DNA from: a virus
Length of the DNA stretch: 64,000 nt
Strand: one strand, 5' to 3'
IMG/VR virus record: IMGVR_UViG_3300043409_002042
Coordinates: 26,574 to 90,573 of that record
In this document: piece by piece, positions 33,813 to 41,679 of the stretch
Layout: each line of letters begins with the position of its first letter
How positions within the stretch are numbered: the first letter of the stretch is position 1
Position numbers and translations under genes: made by a program
Notes under the pieces: model-generated
Databases searched by the model: none
The model's input: the letters and a program-made list of their open reading frames with translations, nothing else
Told to the model about the DNA's origin: nothing

Positions 33813-34138
33813 AATCAGTCCAGCAGCAACAGGTCGCACCATCGGCCTACCGTGGCGATGAGGTGTTTTTTCGCAAGGGTGGGCAACCGGTGATCGGCAA
33901 AGTGCTTGCCACGGGCCAGCACGGCTGCACCGTGGAGCACGAGGGCGCGCGCCACAAAATCAAGCACGAGCACATCCTGGGTCACAAAAAGCGTGCCCCG
34001 CAGCGGTATCATGTGGAGCATGAGGGCGAGGATGGTCTGATTGTTCGGGACGGCAACGGGAAGCGCCATTATGTGGGCGTACCACCGGAGGCGAAGGCCG
34101 AGCGGTTGGAGTTGCAGAAATCTTTAGGGCCCCGATAG
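33800..34138 (+). CDS. Small portal-associated protein, KOW/SH3-like
   Basis: A 112-residue basic protein with beta-strand-rich sequence: YRGDEVFFRKGGQPVIGKV and CTVEHEGARHKIKHEHILGH, resembling a small barrel. Similar proteins commonly follow portal genes in this type of phage. The end is LELQKSLGPR, one of several K-S sequences in this genome's structural proteins. GGGAG lies upstream of ATG 33800, which overlaps the HNH stop region; ATG 33809 is the alternative. It may be a head or neck accessory protein. Confidence 0.7.
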   Translation: MPAMKSVQQQQVAPSAYRGDEVFFRKGGQPVIGKVLATGQHGCTVEHEGARHKIKHEHILGHKKRAPQRYHVEHEGEDGLIVRDGNGKRHYVGVPPEAKAERLELQKSLGPR

Positions 34139-34157
34139 TCCGTGAAGCCTGGCGCGG

Positions 34158-34311
34158 CCAGCGGGGGGTAAGCCGCTGGAAATGTTTTGCCCCGCTCAGC
34201 CGGGGTTCTGCTGCGGGTGACCGTGGTGGACAGGTGCGCTGATGGCGGTGGTCGCCAGCGTCGTGAGTGGCGTGGCCTTGATGGCGGCAAGTGGCGGGGC
34301 TTCGGCCCCGC
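34158..34311 (+). other. Three GC-rich hairpins preceding the RNA locus
   Basis: Perfect stems occur at 34158-34164/34173-34179 (CCAGCGG/CCGCTGG, followed by AAATGTTTT), 34190-34194/34201-34205 (CCCCG/CGGGG), and 34294-34300/34305-34311 (GCGGGGC/GCCCCGC with a TTCG tetraloop). The first may terminate the portal transcript. No convincing gene lies in this stretch in either strand. These hairpins could be the 5' part of the structured RNA that follows, or separate. Confidence 0.5.
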
Positions 34312-34333
34312 TGCGCACACGGTTTGATTTTTG

Positions 34334-34342
34334 TGGTATAGT
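34334..34342 (+). promoter_or_regulatory. Extended -10 promoter of the RNA locus
   Basis: TGG followed by TATAGT (34337-34342) is a good extended -10, with predicted start near 34349. It stands directly after the UUCG hairpin and before the structured RNA. No -35 is obvious. Confidence 0.55.
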
Positions 34343-34348
34343 TGTTTT

Positions 34349-34748
34349 CACGAAAGCGGATGCTGTGGAAGCGGCGGGATACGCAACCTGCACACAGACG
34401 CAGCGAGTAGTGCCAGGTTGGGGTTTCCCGGCTGGAGCGGTTGAAGGCACCGACAAGCTTACCCGGTGAAAGGCCCCGGGTGCCATCACCGCTGATCTAC
34501 CTCAGACCGAATACCGGAACGTATGTCCGGTAATCATGCCCACAAGAGGACCAGATCGTATGCTGGGTGTCGCTGCAATGGGCCGCAGCGATCAGCGGTG
34601 ATGGTTATGCGGAGATAGCTGGGACGGCCCAGCCGGTTGCCTTTTGGCATGTCACCGTCAACGCCCGGACTGAGAGGGCGGGAAAAAGTCCAGTGACGCA
34701 TGGAGAGCATGAAGACGATCGGCCCCCTGTTGGGACCCAGGGTCGATC
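34349..34748 (+). ncRNA. Structured RNA of about 400 nt with 15-bp closing stem and pseudoknot
   Basis: No gene fits here, but perfect complementary segments are dense. A 15-bp stem (34483-34497 with 34590-34604) encloses hairpins 34512-34518/34526-34532 and 34570-34576/34585-34591. GGCACC/GGTGCC lies at 34446-34451/34479-34484. After the stem come 34618-34623/34628-34633 and an H-type pseudoknot (34662-34666 with 34676-34680; 34667-34671 with 34687-34691) inside a GTCAC/GTGAC helix. A final hairpin is GATCG ... CGATC at 34717-34748. A dedicated promoter and two downstream tRNA genes suggest a phage ornate RNA of the GOLLD/ROOL kind, but I cannot confirm the family. A long leader regulating the next gene is the alternative. 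Confidence 0.65.
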
Positions 34749-34778
34749 ATGTTTGCAGACTGGAACGAAAGAAATAAA

Positions 34779-35099
34779 ATGCAAGTGCACTTGATCTATA
34801 CGCAGCGCGAGGACGGTGGGTTTGACCACGCAGTGGTATTTGGCGACGCGCCCCCGTGGAGTGCGCCTGAAGAGAACGTCATCAACTGCGCAAGCGAGAC
34901 AGACGCCGTTCGACTGAAAAAAAAGGTCGAAGACATGCAAATCGCGTTGTCTCAATCCATTGAGTGCAGCGTGTACGAACGGGATGTTTTGCCGACCATT
35001 GAACGCGCCTTTGTTGTCAAATTGGTGGGGGCTCCAGAGATGGCGACTGCCGATGAACACGCAGAACTGGTTAGCAGCCTCACGGCGCACATGCGATGA
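34779..35099 (+). CDS. Hypothetical protein within the RNA/tRNA locus
   Basis: A 106-residue soluble acidic protein (MQVHLIYTQREDGGFDHAVV, then SETDAVRLKKKVEDMQIALS and ERAFVVKLVGAPEMATADEH). The composition and codon pattern look like a real protein. An upstream ATG at 34749, immediately after the last RNA hairpin, would add ten residues. GAAAG before ATG 34779 is a modest ribosome site. It is followed 18 bases later by tRNA-Pro. The function is unknown; it may be controlled by the structured RNA upstream. Confidence 0.55.
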   Translation: MQVHLIYTQREDGGFDHAVVFGDAPPWSAPEENVINCASETDAVRLKKKVEDMQIALSQSIECSVYERDVLPTIERAFVVKLVGAPEMATADEHAELVSSLTAHMR

Positions 35100-35117
35100 A
35101 TTGGTGTTGACCATCAT

Positions 35118-35193
35118 CTCGGTTTAGCTCAGTTGGTAGAGCGCGTGCTTTGGGAGCATGAGGCCGGAAGTTCGAGACTTTCAACCGAGACCA
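35118..35193 (+). tRNA. tRNA-Pro (anticodon UGG)
   Basis: A complete cloverleaf: acceptor CTCGGTT/AACCGAG with encoded CCA, D stem GCTC/GAGC, anticodon stem CGTGC/GCATG with loop TTTGGGA (anticodon TGG), and T arm GGAAG-TTCGAGA-CTTTC. All stems pair, with one G-T in the anticodon stem and one in the T stem. It reads CCA and, by wobble, other proline codons. It is seven bases upstream of the second tRNA, so both are probably cut from one precursor. Confidence 0.92.
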
Positions 35194-35200
35194 AAATTGA

Positions 35201-35277
35201 CGCGACGTAGAGCAGCTGGTCAGCTCGTTTGGTTCATACCCAAAAGGTCGCAGGTTCGAGTCCTGCCGTCGCAACCA
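35201..35277 (+). tRNA. Initiator-type tRNA-Met (fMet, anticodon CAU)
   Basis: A 77-base cloverleaf with encoded CCA: acceptor CGCGACG against CGTCGCA, D arm GAGC/GCTC, anticodon stem TTTGG/CCAAA with loop TTCATAC (anticodon CAT), and T arm GCAGG-TTCGAGT-CCTGC. Position 1 is C opposite A72, the unpaired end that allows formylation, and the D stem has A11-U24, both hallmarks of bacterial initiator tRNA. The third hallmark, three G-C pairs in the anticodon stem, is only partly kept (two). It should be formylated and used for initiation; this needs experimental proof. Confidence 0.88.
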
Positions 35278-35278
35278 T

Positions 35279-35605
35279 ATGCATGAAAATGCTGCTGCCA
35301 TGCGTTGCTGGCAGATGACTTTGCTGGTGGGAAAGAAACCAGCACCATCACATCAGCGGGCCGCATGACTGGATGCCCTGGCGTCACGAACGCGCAGGCG
35401 TGCGACGAGCCCCGATGACTCCTGGTTCGCGCTGGACGAGGTAAGCGGCATATCGAAAAATGCTGAAGGTAGCCCAGCCCGCTGATGTGATGGTGAGGGC
35501 AATGCCGGGATTCCGAGCACCCAACAACGTGAAGGCAGGTACTAGAGAACGGGGAAGCGCGAATTACCCGGAAAGAGTCGAATTCCTGCCGTGCTCCGTT
35601 ATAGC
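35279..35605 (+). ncRNA. Second structured RNA region with 19-bp long-range stem
   Basis: Directly after the tRNAs there is again no convincing gene but strong complementarity. CTGCC/GGCAG lies at 35295-35299/35310-35314, TGCTGGT/ACCAGCA at 35322-35328/35338-35344, and a perfect 19-bp pair at 35343-35361 with 35477-35495 encloses about 115 bases. Downstream GAGCAC/GTGCTC (35515-35520/35591-35596) stacks on GGCAGG/CCTGCC (35534-35539/35585-35590). It may be part of one large RNA with the 34.3-34.7 kb region, flanking the tRNAs, or an independent RNA. The family is not established. Confidence 0.55.
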
Positions 35606-35649
35606 AGGGGCCACCATCAACCAATCCGCCGGTTTCCGCGCGCCATCTT

Positions 35650-35665
35650 GTCGTGACCCTACCAT
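35650..35665 (+). promoter_or_regulatory. GTCGTGA late promoter-like element, leaderless start
   Basis: GTCGTGA at 35650-35656, spacer CCC, TACCAT at 35660-35665 and 7 bases to ATG 35673. No ribosome site precedes the gene. The element lies in a non-coding gap, so it is not explained by an upstream stop codon. Confidence 0.6.
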
Positions 35666-35672
35666 TCGCACC

Positions 35673-36836
35673 ATGGGACTCTTCCTCGATCTACTGCATG
35701 TGCCCGTTGGCGTGACCAATGATGCCATTGAGGGCATATACAAGGCCCTGTCCGATGGCCACAACCACGGCGATGATGGCGCAATCTGGCAACCACACCA
35801 ATCCGTTTTGATCCGTCGCTTGGTCGAACTGTTCACCCAGCGCGGGCTTGATCGCTTGGCCGCCGTGAAGCAGGCCTTGACCGACTGGCAAACAGGAAAG
35901 AACCACACCCCATCCACCACCCCGGTGGTCGTGCCGCCCGGCGCGGTGCAGCGCTGGAATGCCGACGAGCTGGCCCTTGCCGGGGTTTACCTTGAGAGCC
36001 TGCCGCCTGCGCAGTGGACGTTGGACGACCACATGATGGCCGTTGACCTGGTCATGCACACGCTCATGTCGCCCGATGACCTGATCGCCGAGGCCGAGTG
36101 GTTGGCTGTGCGCGCTGGCATGATGGGCAAGGTGCAGGCCAACATGGCCGCCGAGCCCAGCGTCAAGCAGGCCGACGCCATCCTTGCCGCGCTGCCGTCA
36201 AGCGTTGCTGGCGCGGTTCAGCAGTTTCGCCTGCCGCCCAAGCAGGCGGCTGTGCTCAGTTTCGCGTCGGCACGCGCCGCCGAGCACGTCACCTCGTTGG
36301 CTGATGGCGCACGCCACAAGATGCGGGCGATGATCGCCGAGGACTTGGAGCAGCGCGCCCTGGGTGTGCCTCCTACGGGCTCCAGCAGCCTGCAGACCAA
36401 GATGCTGGACGCCTTTGGTACCCTGAATCGGGATTGGCGTCGCATCGCCGTCACCGAGGCTGGCGAGGCCCAGCTCCAGGGGCTGGTGGCCAGCATGAAG
36501 CCCGGAGCCAAGTTGAAGCGGGTGGAGCAGTACAAGGGCGCGTGCGCTTTTTGTCGAAAGATCGACGGCCTGGTGGTCACCGTGGTGGCTGCCGATGCGC
36601 CGAAAAAGAACCCCGACACCGAGATTTGGCCTGGCAAGAACAACATTGGCCGCTCAGCGTCGCCACGTAAGCGAGTTGGCGACGTTCTGGTTGAGCGCGA
36701 GCCGCACGAGATGTGGCAGGTGCCAGCGGGTTTGGTTCACCCGCACTGCCGCGGCCGGTGGCTGCACGTGGATGATGGCGCGCAGGCGGGGGATGATCCA
36801 GAGTTTGCGGCTTGGCTGGGGGCGACGTTGTCGTGA
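35673..36836 (+). CDS. MuF-like head morphogenesis protein
   Basis: A 387-residue protein. The N-terminal half is helical (RRLVELFTQRGLDRLAAVKQ). The C-terminal third carries the signature of the phage Mu F/SPP1 gp7 family: RDWRRIAVTEAGEAQ, a zinc-like GACAFCRKIDG (Cys291, Cys294) and GLVHPHCRGRWLHV near 354-366. MuF proteins are minor head components made next to portal and protease and often travel with injected effectors. The open frame extends upstream to 35460, but that part covers the structured RNA; ATG 35673 matches the -10 spacing. Confidence 0.82.
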   Translation: MGLFLDLLHVPVGVTNDAIEGIYKALSDGHNHGDDGAIWQPHQSVLIRRLVELFTQRGLDRLAAVKQALTDWQTGKNHTPSTTPVVVPPGAVQRWNADELALAGVYLESLPPAQWTLDDHMMAVDLVMHTLMSPDDLIAEAEWLAVRAGMMGKVQANMAAEPSVKQADAILAALPSSVAGAVQQFRLPPKQAAVLSFASARAAEHVTSLADGARHKMRAMIAEDLEQRALGVPPTGSSSLQTKMLDAFGTLNRDWRRIAVTEAGEAQLQGLVASMKPGAKLKRVEQYKGACAFCRKIDGLVVTVVAADAPKKNPDTEIWPGKNNIGRSASPRKRVGDVLVEREPHEMWQVPAGLVHPHCRGRWLHVDDGAQAGDDPEFAAWLGATLS

Positions 36837-36845
36837 CCGCAAAAT
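36830..36845 (+). promoter_or_regulatory. GTCGTGA late promoter-like element, leaderless start
   Basis: GTCGTGA at 36830-36836 (containing the MuF stop), spacer CCG, CAAAAT at 36840-36845, then 6 bases to ATG 36852. GAGG in those 6 bases is too close to the start to act as a ribosome site. Confidence 0.6.
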
Positions 36846-36851
36846 GAGGCG

Positions 36852-39800
36852 ATGCCGCCACGCCTCCTGATTTTGCCGTCCATGCTGCTCAAGGCAGCGT
36901 CGTCCATTCCGCCTGGTTCTCGCTGGATCACGGTGCACCCCAATCCTGGAGCCAAGGGTCAAGCCGTCCTCATCCAGCCTCAGCCTGATGGTAGCCATCG
37001 CGTGATTGGCGGCGCCGGAGGGATCTTAAACTACCTCAAGCTGCGCGGCGTAAAGTCGGTGGACCACTACAAGGAAGAGGCGGGCAAAAAGGCCGAGGAG
37101 CGCACTGCCGCGCGCAAGGCCCAGCAAGAGGCTGACAAGGCATCCGGCGTGCACGGTGCCAAGCAGGAAGCCCGCAAGGACATCAAGGCGCAAAAGCAGG
37201 CTGCCGAGCGCGAGCTGATTGAGGCCGTGGCAAAGAAGGCGGGCTGGAAACCCGAGGAGCTGGAGTTCCCAGAGGCCGACTACCAGCACCTGTCTCTGGC
37301 CGCTCAGGAAAAGGTGCGCGACAAGTTCCACCGCGACCTGCTGGGCAAGGCCAAAGATGCGATCACGCAGTCGCGCCAGCGCCTGGTGCAGGACGCTTCG
37401 GCTCGCGCCGATGCCAAGATCGGCGAGTTGCCGCTGTTTTCCGATGATCCCGATGCTGTGTCCGTGCAGGACCTGGACCCGGTCAAGCCGCCGAGCTCGG
37501 GGCTGGGCTTTAATCCCGACTACAAGGGTCGCGCTGAGGCCGCGGGTGCATCGACGGATGCCGTCAAGGCCGAGGCACAGGCCCTGAAAACGCCTGAGCA
37601 GCAGTTGGCGGCGTTTAAGGCTTCGCCCGCCGATGCCATCAAGGCAGAGCTGGAGGGTATCCAGATTCCGGCTGCGCCGAGCGCGGATGTGAGTCTGATG
37701 TCGGCTGAGGATGCGTTGGAGCTGGTCAAACTCGGAAAGAAGCTGAAACAGATTGAGCAGGCGGCGCGCGAGGCGAATGCCGACGTTGATCGGTCGCCTG
37801 TCGAGCCCAAGGCTTACGTGATTGCCGCCAGCGACGATGTCAGCGAGTCCGTGAAGGAGGACTTGGTCAACGACCTGCGCACAGCCCAGACCGCCGCCTT
37901 TTTGTCCGAGGTGGGCAAGATCGCCGGTGGACGCCCGGATGAAACCCTTGGTGGGCACATGGGGGTCGGTGCCTACAACTCAATCAACAGCTTGGCCCTG
38001 GCCGTTGGTGGCGACGCCCTGGTTGATCGCTCGGTGGTGGACGTGCTGGGCATCGCCGGAGCCGCCCAGGTGCTGGCCCGTCGGTTGAAGTCTGACCTGG
38101 AGCCGGACGACTTCGATCATGTGGCGGAAGGTGCCAAGGACTGGCACATGCAGCACTACATGGCGACCAGTACGGAGGCCCTCAAGAAAGCCCGCGACCT
38201 CACCGATGCCGCGAAGGCTATTGAGGTGTCAGATGAGGCCGCCAATGGCGCAGACCTGGCCGTGGCCCAGGAGTTGAACGCTCGCCGCCGTGCAGCGGTC
38301 GGTGACGCCCAGCGCATCCTTGGTACCGCGCTGGGTGAAATGGAGGCCAACGCTGCCCTTGTGGCCTCGCTGCAGGGTCCCGGCGATGGCGACTTTCAGG
38401 TGTCGCTGGGCAAGACCAGCCCGGAGCAGGCGATCACTCAGGTGCGCGCGATCGGGCTGCAGCCTGGCGACTACAACCTGGAGAGCGTCGGCGGCGACAC
38501 GTTTTTGACGATCACCGGTGCGGGAATGTCCCGACTGGCTAAGCCTGTGGCGGGCGGCGACGTGAGGCAGGTCAGTCGAAATCTGGCGATCATCCGCGGC
38601 GACCACGACGAGGATGGGTGGATGCCCATGGGCGTGGCAAACCGCCCCGACATGGTGATGAACGCGCCACCTGGTGTGGCCGATCGCTTGGCACAGCCGT
38701 TTCAGCCCGGGCAGGACCTGCAGTCCAGCTTGCTGGCCTACATCGGTGCGCGCGCGGCCGATGGTGACAGCCCCGGCGATATCCTTGCCGATGTGCAGTC
38801 GGCTGATTTTTTCCAGAAGGTGGGCTTTGACCGGACCGACGAGTACCGCGCTGCGCTGGATGCCGTGGCCCCGCTCAAGGGTGCGGACGGCAAACAGCAG
38901 GGAGCCGAGGCGCTGGAGTCGATGTTTGAGAAGTACGCCGACGACCACGTCGCCAGCCTGGGCGGCGACCGCACGACGCTGAACCGCCAGCAGGTAAAGA
39001 TTGACCAACACTCGGTGGATGCCCTTCACCGCGCGCTGGCCGAAACCCCCGAGGGCACGGCCGCATACAAGCAGATCGGCGAGTTGACCGGGAAGGACCA
39101 GGCGGCGCTGCGCGAGCACTTTTACCGAAACATCGCCAAGGAAAGCCCCGAGGCTGGGCAACTGCGCGCGGATCTGGAAAAGCACGAGGCCAACGAGCCG
39201 GAGCGCGAAACGACCGACATGTTCGGCGACACCGTGCCAAACCCAGATTGGAACGACTGGCAGTCGCACCGAAGCAGCCTGGCCGAGAAGCTCAACGCCA
39301 GCAGCCTGACCTGGTCAAAGTACCTCAAGGTCATGGGCGGCAACGAGCGGGCCTACGAGAGCGTGCAGGACGTGATCCGCTCCAGGATGGCGGCCACGTT
39401 TGCCGATGCCCACAACAAGCTGAACCCCGACAACCCGATCAAGTTGGGCAAGCGCACGCTGCGCAACCACTTGAACCACCTAGACGCCGTGGACCCGGCG
39501 GCGCGCGACGAGCGGCTCAAGAAGGACCGGGCGCTGATCGACAGCCTGCGCACCCGTGTGGGGGGCAAGTATTCCGGTGGCAGCGTGGCCGACAAGATTG
39601 AGGAGGCCAAGCAGCAGCAGGCCGCGTTTGAGCAGGCCCAGATGGGCTTTTTCAGCGGCGACCAGCAGGACGATATGTTTGGAGGAGGTGGGGCGGACGA
39701 GAAAGCCCCCGCCCCTGCCCCACTGGGCAGCGATGAGCGGCACACCCTGGGGCACGTGGTGGAGCGCCAGATCGCAGGGATGATGGGCGTGGTGGGGCAG

Positions 39801-41411
39801 AACTTCAAACCAGGCCAGCCCACCAAGCTGTGGGGCGTCAGCATGTCGGGAAAGTACGCTGCCCAGCAGCGCGCGATCAAGCTGATGGATGCCAACAAGC
39901 GGGTGGTGCTGGCGGCTGGGGCGGGCAGTGGCAAGACAAACATGATGCTTGGTGCCCACGCCCACCTGGCAAGCCAGGGCAATATCAAGCGGTCGATCAT
40001 GCTCGTGCCGTCGATTGTGCAGGGCCAGTTCTCGGGTGAGGCGCTGCGCTTGCTCGAGCCCGGGAAGTTCAAGACCCATATTCAGCCTGGCGCGTCGCAG
40101 GCCGAGCGGATCGCGGCGTACAAAGACCCGTCAAACCACATCTGCGTGATGACGCACCAGAGCTTTCGGGATGACATGGTGCACCTGGGGGCCAAGCACA
40201 CCGGTATTGATGAGGCGGCCATGGTGGACAGGTTGCAGGCCATGACACCCGTGGAGCGCAAGGCCTGGGCCGCTGAAACAATGGGGCGCGAGGGGATCAA
40301 TTTCGACGCCTCTTTTGTGGATGAGGCGCACGACACCCTGAACCGTGCCGGCAAGGAAAACAGCAGCATGGCGAACGTGATTGAGGCCGTGGGGCACCAC
40401 ACGCCGTACCACGCCTATTCCAGCGGTGACCCGGTGAAGAACGATCCCAGCGAGATTCACTCAATGCTCCAGAAGATGGACCTTGATCGGTATGGTAACC
40501 GCGCTGCGTTCATGCGTCGCTACGGTGCTGACACCGTGGGCAGCAAGCAGGCGCTGCAGCGGGAAATGGCACGGTACATGTTCCCGACGGCCATCACGCC
40601 GGACATTCAGCGCAGCCGGACGACGGCCACCGTCAAGCTGTCGGCTGGGCAGCAGCAGGCGATGGCGGAGCTGGACAAGAACCTGTCAAGCGCGCGGCTG
40701 GCCCAGCGCCGGGGCAAGGTGGACGTTGCTGCGGTGCGCGCGATTTCGCCCGGATCGTTTGAGGGGGTGCCGGAGTCCGAGCACGAGGCTGTGGCGGCCA
40801 ATCTGCAGAAGGCTGTGGGCATGCTCAAGTCGTCGGCGCTGAACCGGATCATCAACACGCACCCGGACAACGCGAAGGTGGCCGATGCCGTTGAGAAGGT
40901 GAAGGCCCGCCCCGGCAAGCAGGGCGTGATCTTTGCGCGCAACCGTGAGGCCGTGGAGCTGTACCGCAAGGCCATGGAAAAAGAGGGCAAGCGGGTGGTG
41001 ACCATCACGGGCTCGGACAGCGCGGCTGAGAAAGACCGCAAGCGCCGGATGTTCAACCCTGAGCAGGGCGAGGCGCAGGCTGACATTCTGGTGGCGTCGG
41101 ACGCTGGTGCCGTGGGCATGAACCTGCAGTCTGGGGCGTACCTGATCCAGCACGACGTTCCGGCCACGGCCAAGACCCACAGCCAGCGAAACGCCCGGAT
41201 CGACCGCCTGGGGCAGAAGCAGTCGATTGAGTTGATCGACATGCAGGCCGACCACCCCGAGGAGCGGCGCTCGCGCGAGCGCCTGGAGCGCAAGTACGGA
41301 CTCAAGGACATGATGGCGTCGCCGCTGGATGGACTGGACGACACCGGTGTGGCTGGGGCAATTGCCGCCCGCCGGGCAGCTGCTGCGCAGCCGCAGATGG
41401 GTATGTTTTAA
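36852..41411 (+). CDS. Giant polyvalent protein with C-terminal SNF2-type helicase
   Basis: A 1519-residue protein. The start (RLLILPSMLLKAASSIPPG, then RWITVHPNPG and VIGGAGGILNYLKLRGVKS) is the conserved N-terminus of large phage polyvalent proteins. A charged coiled-coil region follows, then about 800 mostly helical residues without a recognised enzyme. The helicase occupies about 1000-1500: Walker A AAGAGSGKT near 1023-1031, DEAH at 1157-1160, and motif VI SQRNARIDRLGQKQ near 1440. QMGFF near 935 and QMGMF at the extreme C-terminus resemble sliding-clamp-binding motifs. It lies between head genes, so it may be packaged and act on incoming DNA. Confidence 0.82.
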   Translation: MPPRLLILPSMLLKAASSIPPGSRWITVHPNPGAKGQAVLIQPQPDGSHRVIGGAGGILNYLKLRGVKSVDHYKEEAGKKAEERTAARKAQQEADKASGVHGAKQEARKDIKAQKQAAERELIEAVAKKAGWKPEELEFPEADYQHLSLAAQEKVRDKFHRDLLGKAKDAITQSRQRLVQDASARADAKIGELPLFSDDPDAVSVQDLDPVKPPSSGLGFNPDYKGRAEAAGASTDAVKAEAQALKTPEQQLAAFKASPADAIKAELEGIQIPAAPSADVSLMSAEDALELVKLGKKLKQIEQAAREANADVDRSPVEPKAYVIAASDDVSESVKEDLVNDLRTAQTAAFLSEVGKIAGGRPDETLGGHMGVGAYNSINSLALAVGGDALVDRSVVDVLGIAGAAQVLARRLKSDLEPDDFDHVAEGAKDWHMQHYMATSTEALKKARDLTDAAKAIEVSDEAANGADLAVAQELNARRRAAVGDAQRILGTALGEMEANAALVASLQGPGDGDFQVSLGKTSPEQAITQVRAIGLQPGDYNLESVGGDTFLTITGAGMSRLAKPVAGGDVRQVSRNLAIIRGDHDEDGWMPMGVANRPDMVMNAPPGVADRLAQPFQPGQDLQSSLLAYIGARAADGDSPGDILADVQSADFFQKVGFDRTDEYRAALDAVAPLKGADGKQQGAEALESMFEKYADDHVASLGGDRTTLNRQQVKIDQHSVDALHRALAETPEGTAAYKQIGELTGKDQAALREHFYRNIAKESPEAGQLRADLEKHEANEPERETTDMFGDTVPNPDWNDWQSHRSSLAEKLNASSLTWSKYLKVMGGNERAYESVQDVIRSRMAATFADAHNKLNPDNPIKLGKRTLRNHLNHLDAVDPAARDERLKKDRALIDSLRTRVGGKYSGGSVADKIEEAKQQQAAFEQAQMGFFSGDQQDDMFGGGGADEKAPAPAPLGSDERHTLGHVVERQIAGMMGVVGQNFKPGQPTKLWGVSMSGKYAAQQRAIKLMDANKRVVLAAGAGSGKTNMMLGAHAHLASQGNIKRSIMLVPSIVQGQFSGEALRLLEPGKFKTHIQPGASQAERIAAYKDPSNHICVMTHQSFRDDMVHLGAKHTGIDEAAMVDRLQAMTPVERKAWAAETMGREGINFDASFVDEAHDTLNRAGKENSSMANVIEAVGHHTPYHAYSSGDPVKNDPSEIHSMLQKMDLDRYGNRAAFMRRYGADTVGSKQALQREMARYMFPTAITPDIQRSRTTATVKLSAGQQQAMAELDKNLSSARLAQRRGKVDVAAVRAISPGSFEGVPESEHEAVAANLQKAVGMLKSSALNRIINTHPDNAKVADAVEKVKARPGKQGVIFARNREAVELYRKAMEKEGKRVVTITGSDSAAEKDRKRRMFNPEQGEAQADILVASDAGAVGMNLQSGAYLIQHDVPATAKTHSQRNARIDRLGQKQSIELIDMQADHPEERRSRERLERKYGLKDMMASPLDGLDDTGVAGAIAARRAAAAQPQMGMF

Positions 41412-41421
41412 TAGGTAGATC

Positions 41422-41679
41422 ATGAGAAAACACCTATCCAACACCCGCGACAATCTTGGCGAGCTGGCTGTCTTGGCTGCTCAAAGCGAGGCCAGCGAGC
41501 GGCGCATTTTGCAGGCCGCGCAGCATCGTGTTGGCGTGGTGCAGGCGCAGATAGACCGTGCGCAGCGTGGTGTGGACTCTGCGTCTGAGCGTGGTCAGGA
41601 TCGGTATCTTGATCTGGTGAAGGAGCGTGCGCATCTGCACTTGATCATTGCGCGTGCTCAGGGGGTTTTGGCGGGGTGA
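41422..41679 (+). CDS. Small coiled-coil protein
   Basis: An 85-residue, highly helical protein (ELAVLAAQSEASERRILQAA and onward, RAQRGVDSASERGQDRYL), probably a coiled coil. A weak AGGTAG precedes ATG 41422. It follows the giant helicase by 10 bases and overlaps the end of a leftward gene by 22 bases. It may be a head assembly accessory protein; no family is recognised. Confidence 0.6.
   Translation: MRKHLSNTRDNLGELAVLAAQSEASERRILQAAQHRVGVVQAQIDRAQRGVDSASERGQDRYLDLVKERAHLHLIIARAQGVLAG

Noticed and set aside
34640-34700. Group I intron or RNase P RNA core
   Set aside because: The GGACT/AGTCC pair looked like intron P7, but only 15 bases separate the strands, leaving no room for P3 and P8; RNase P consensus segments are also missing.
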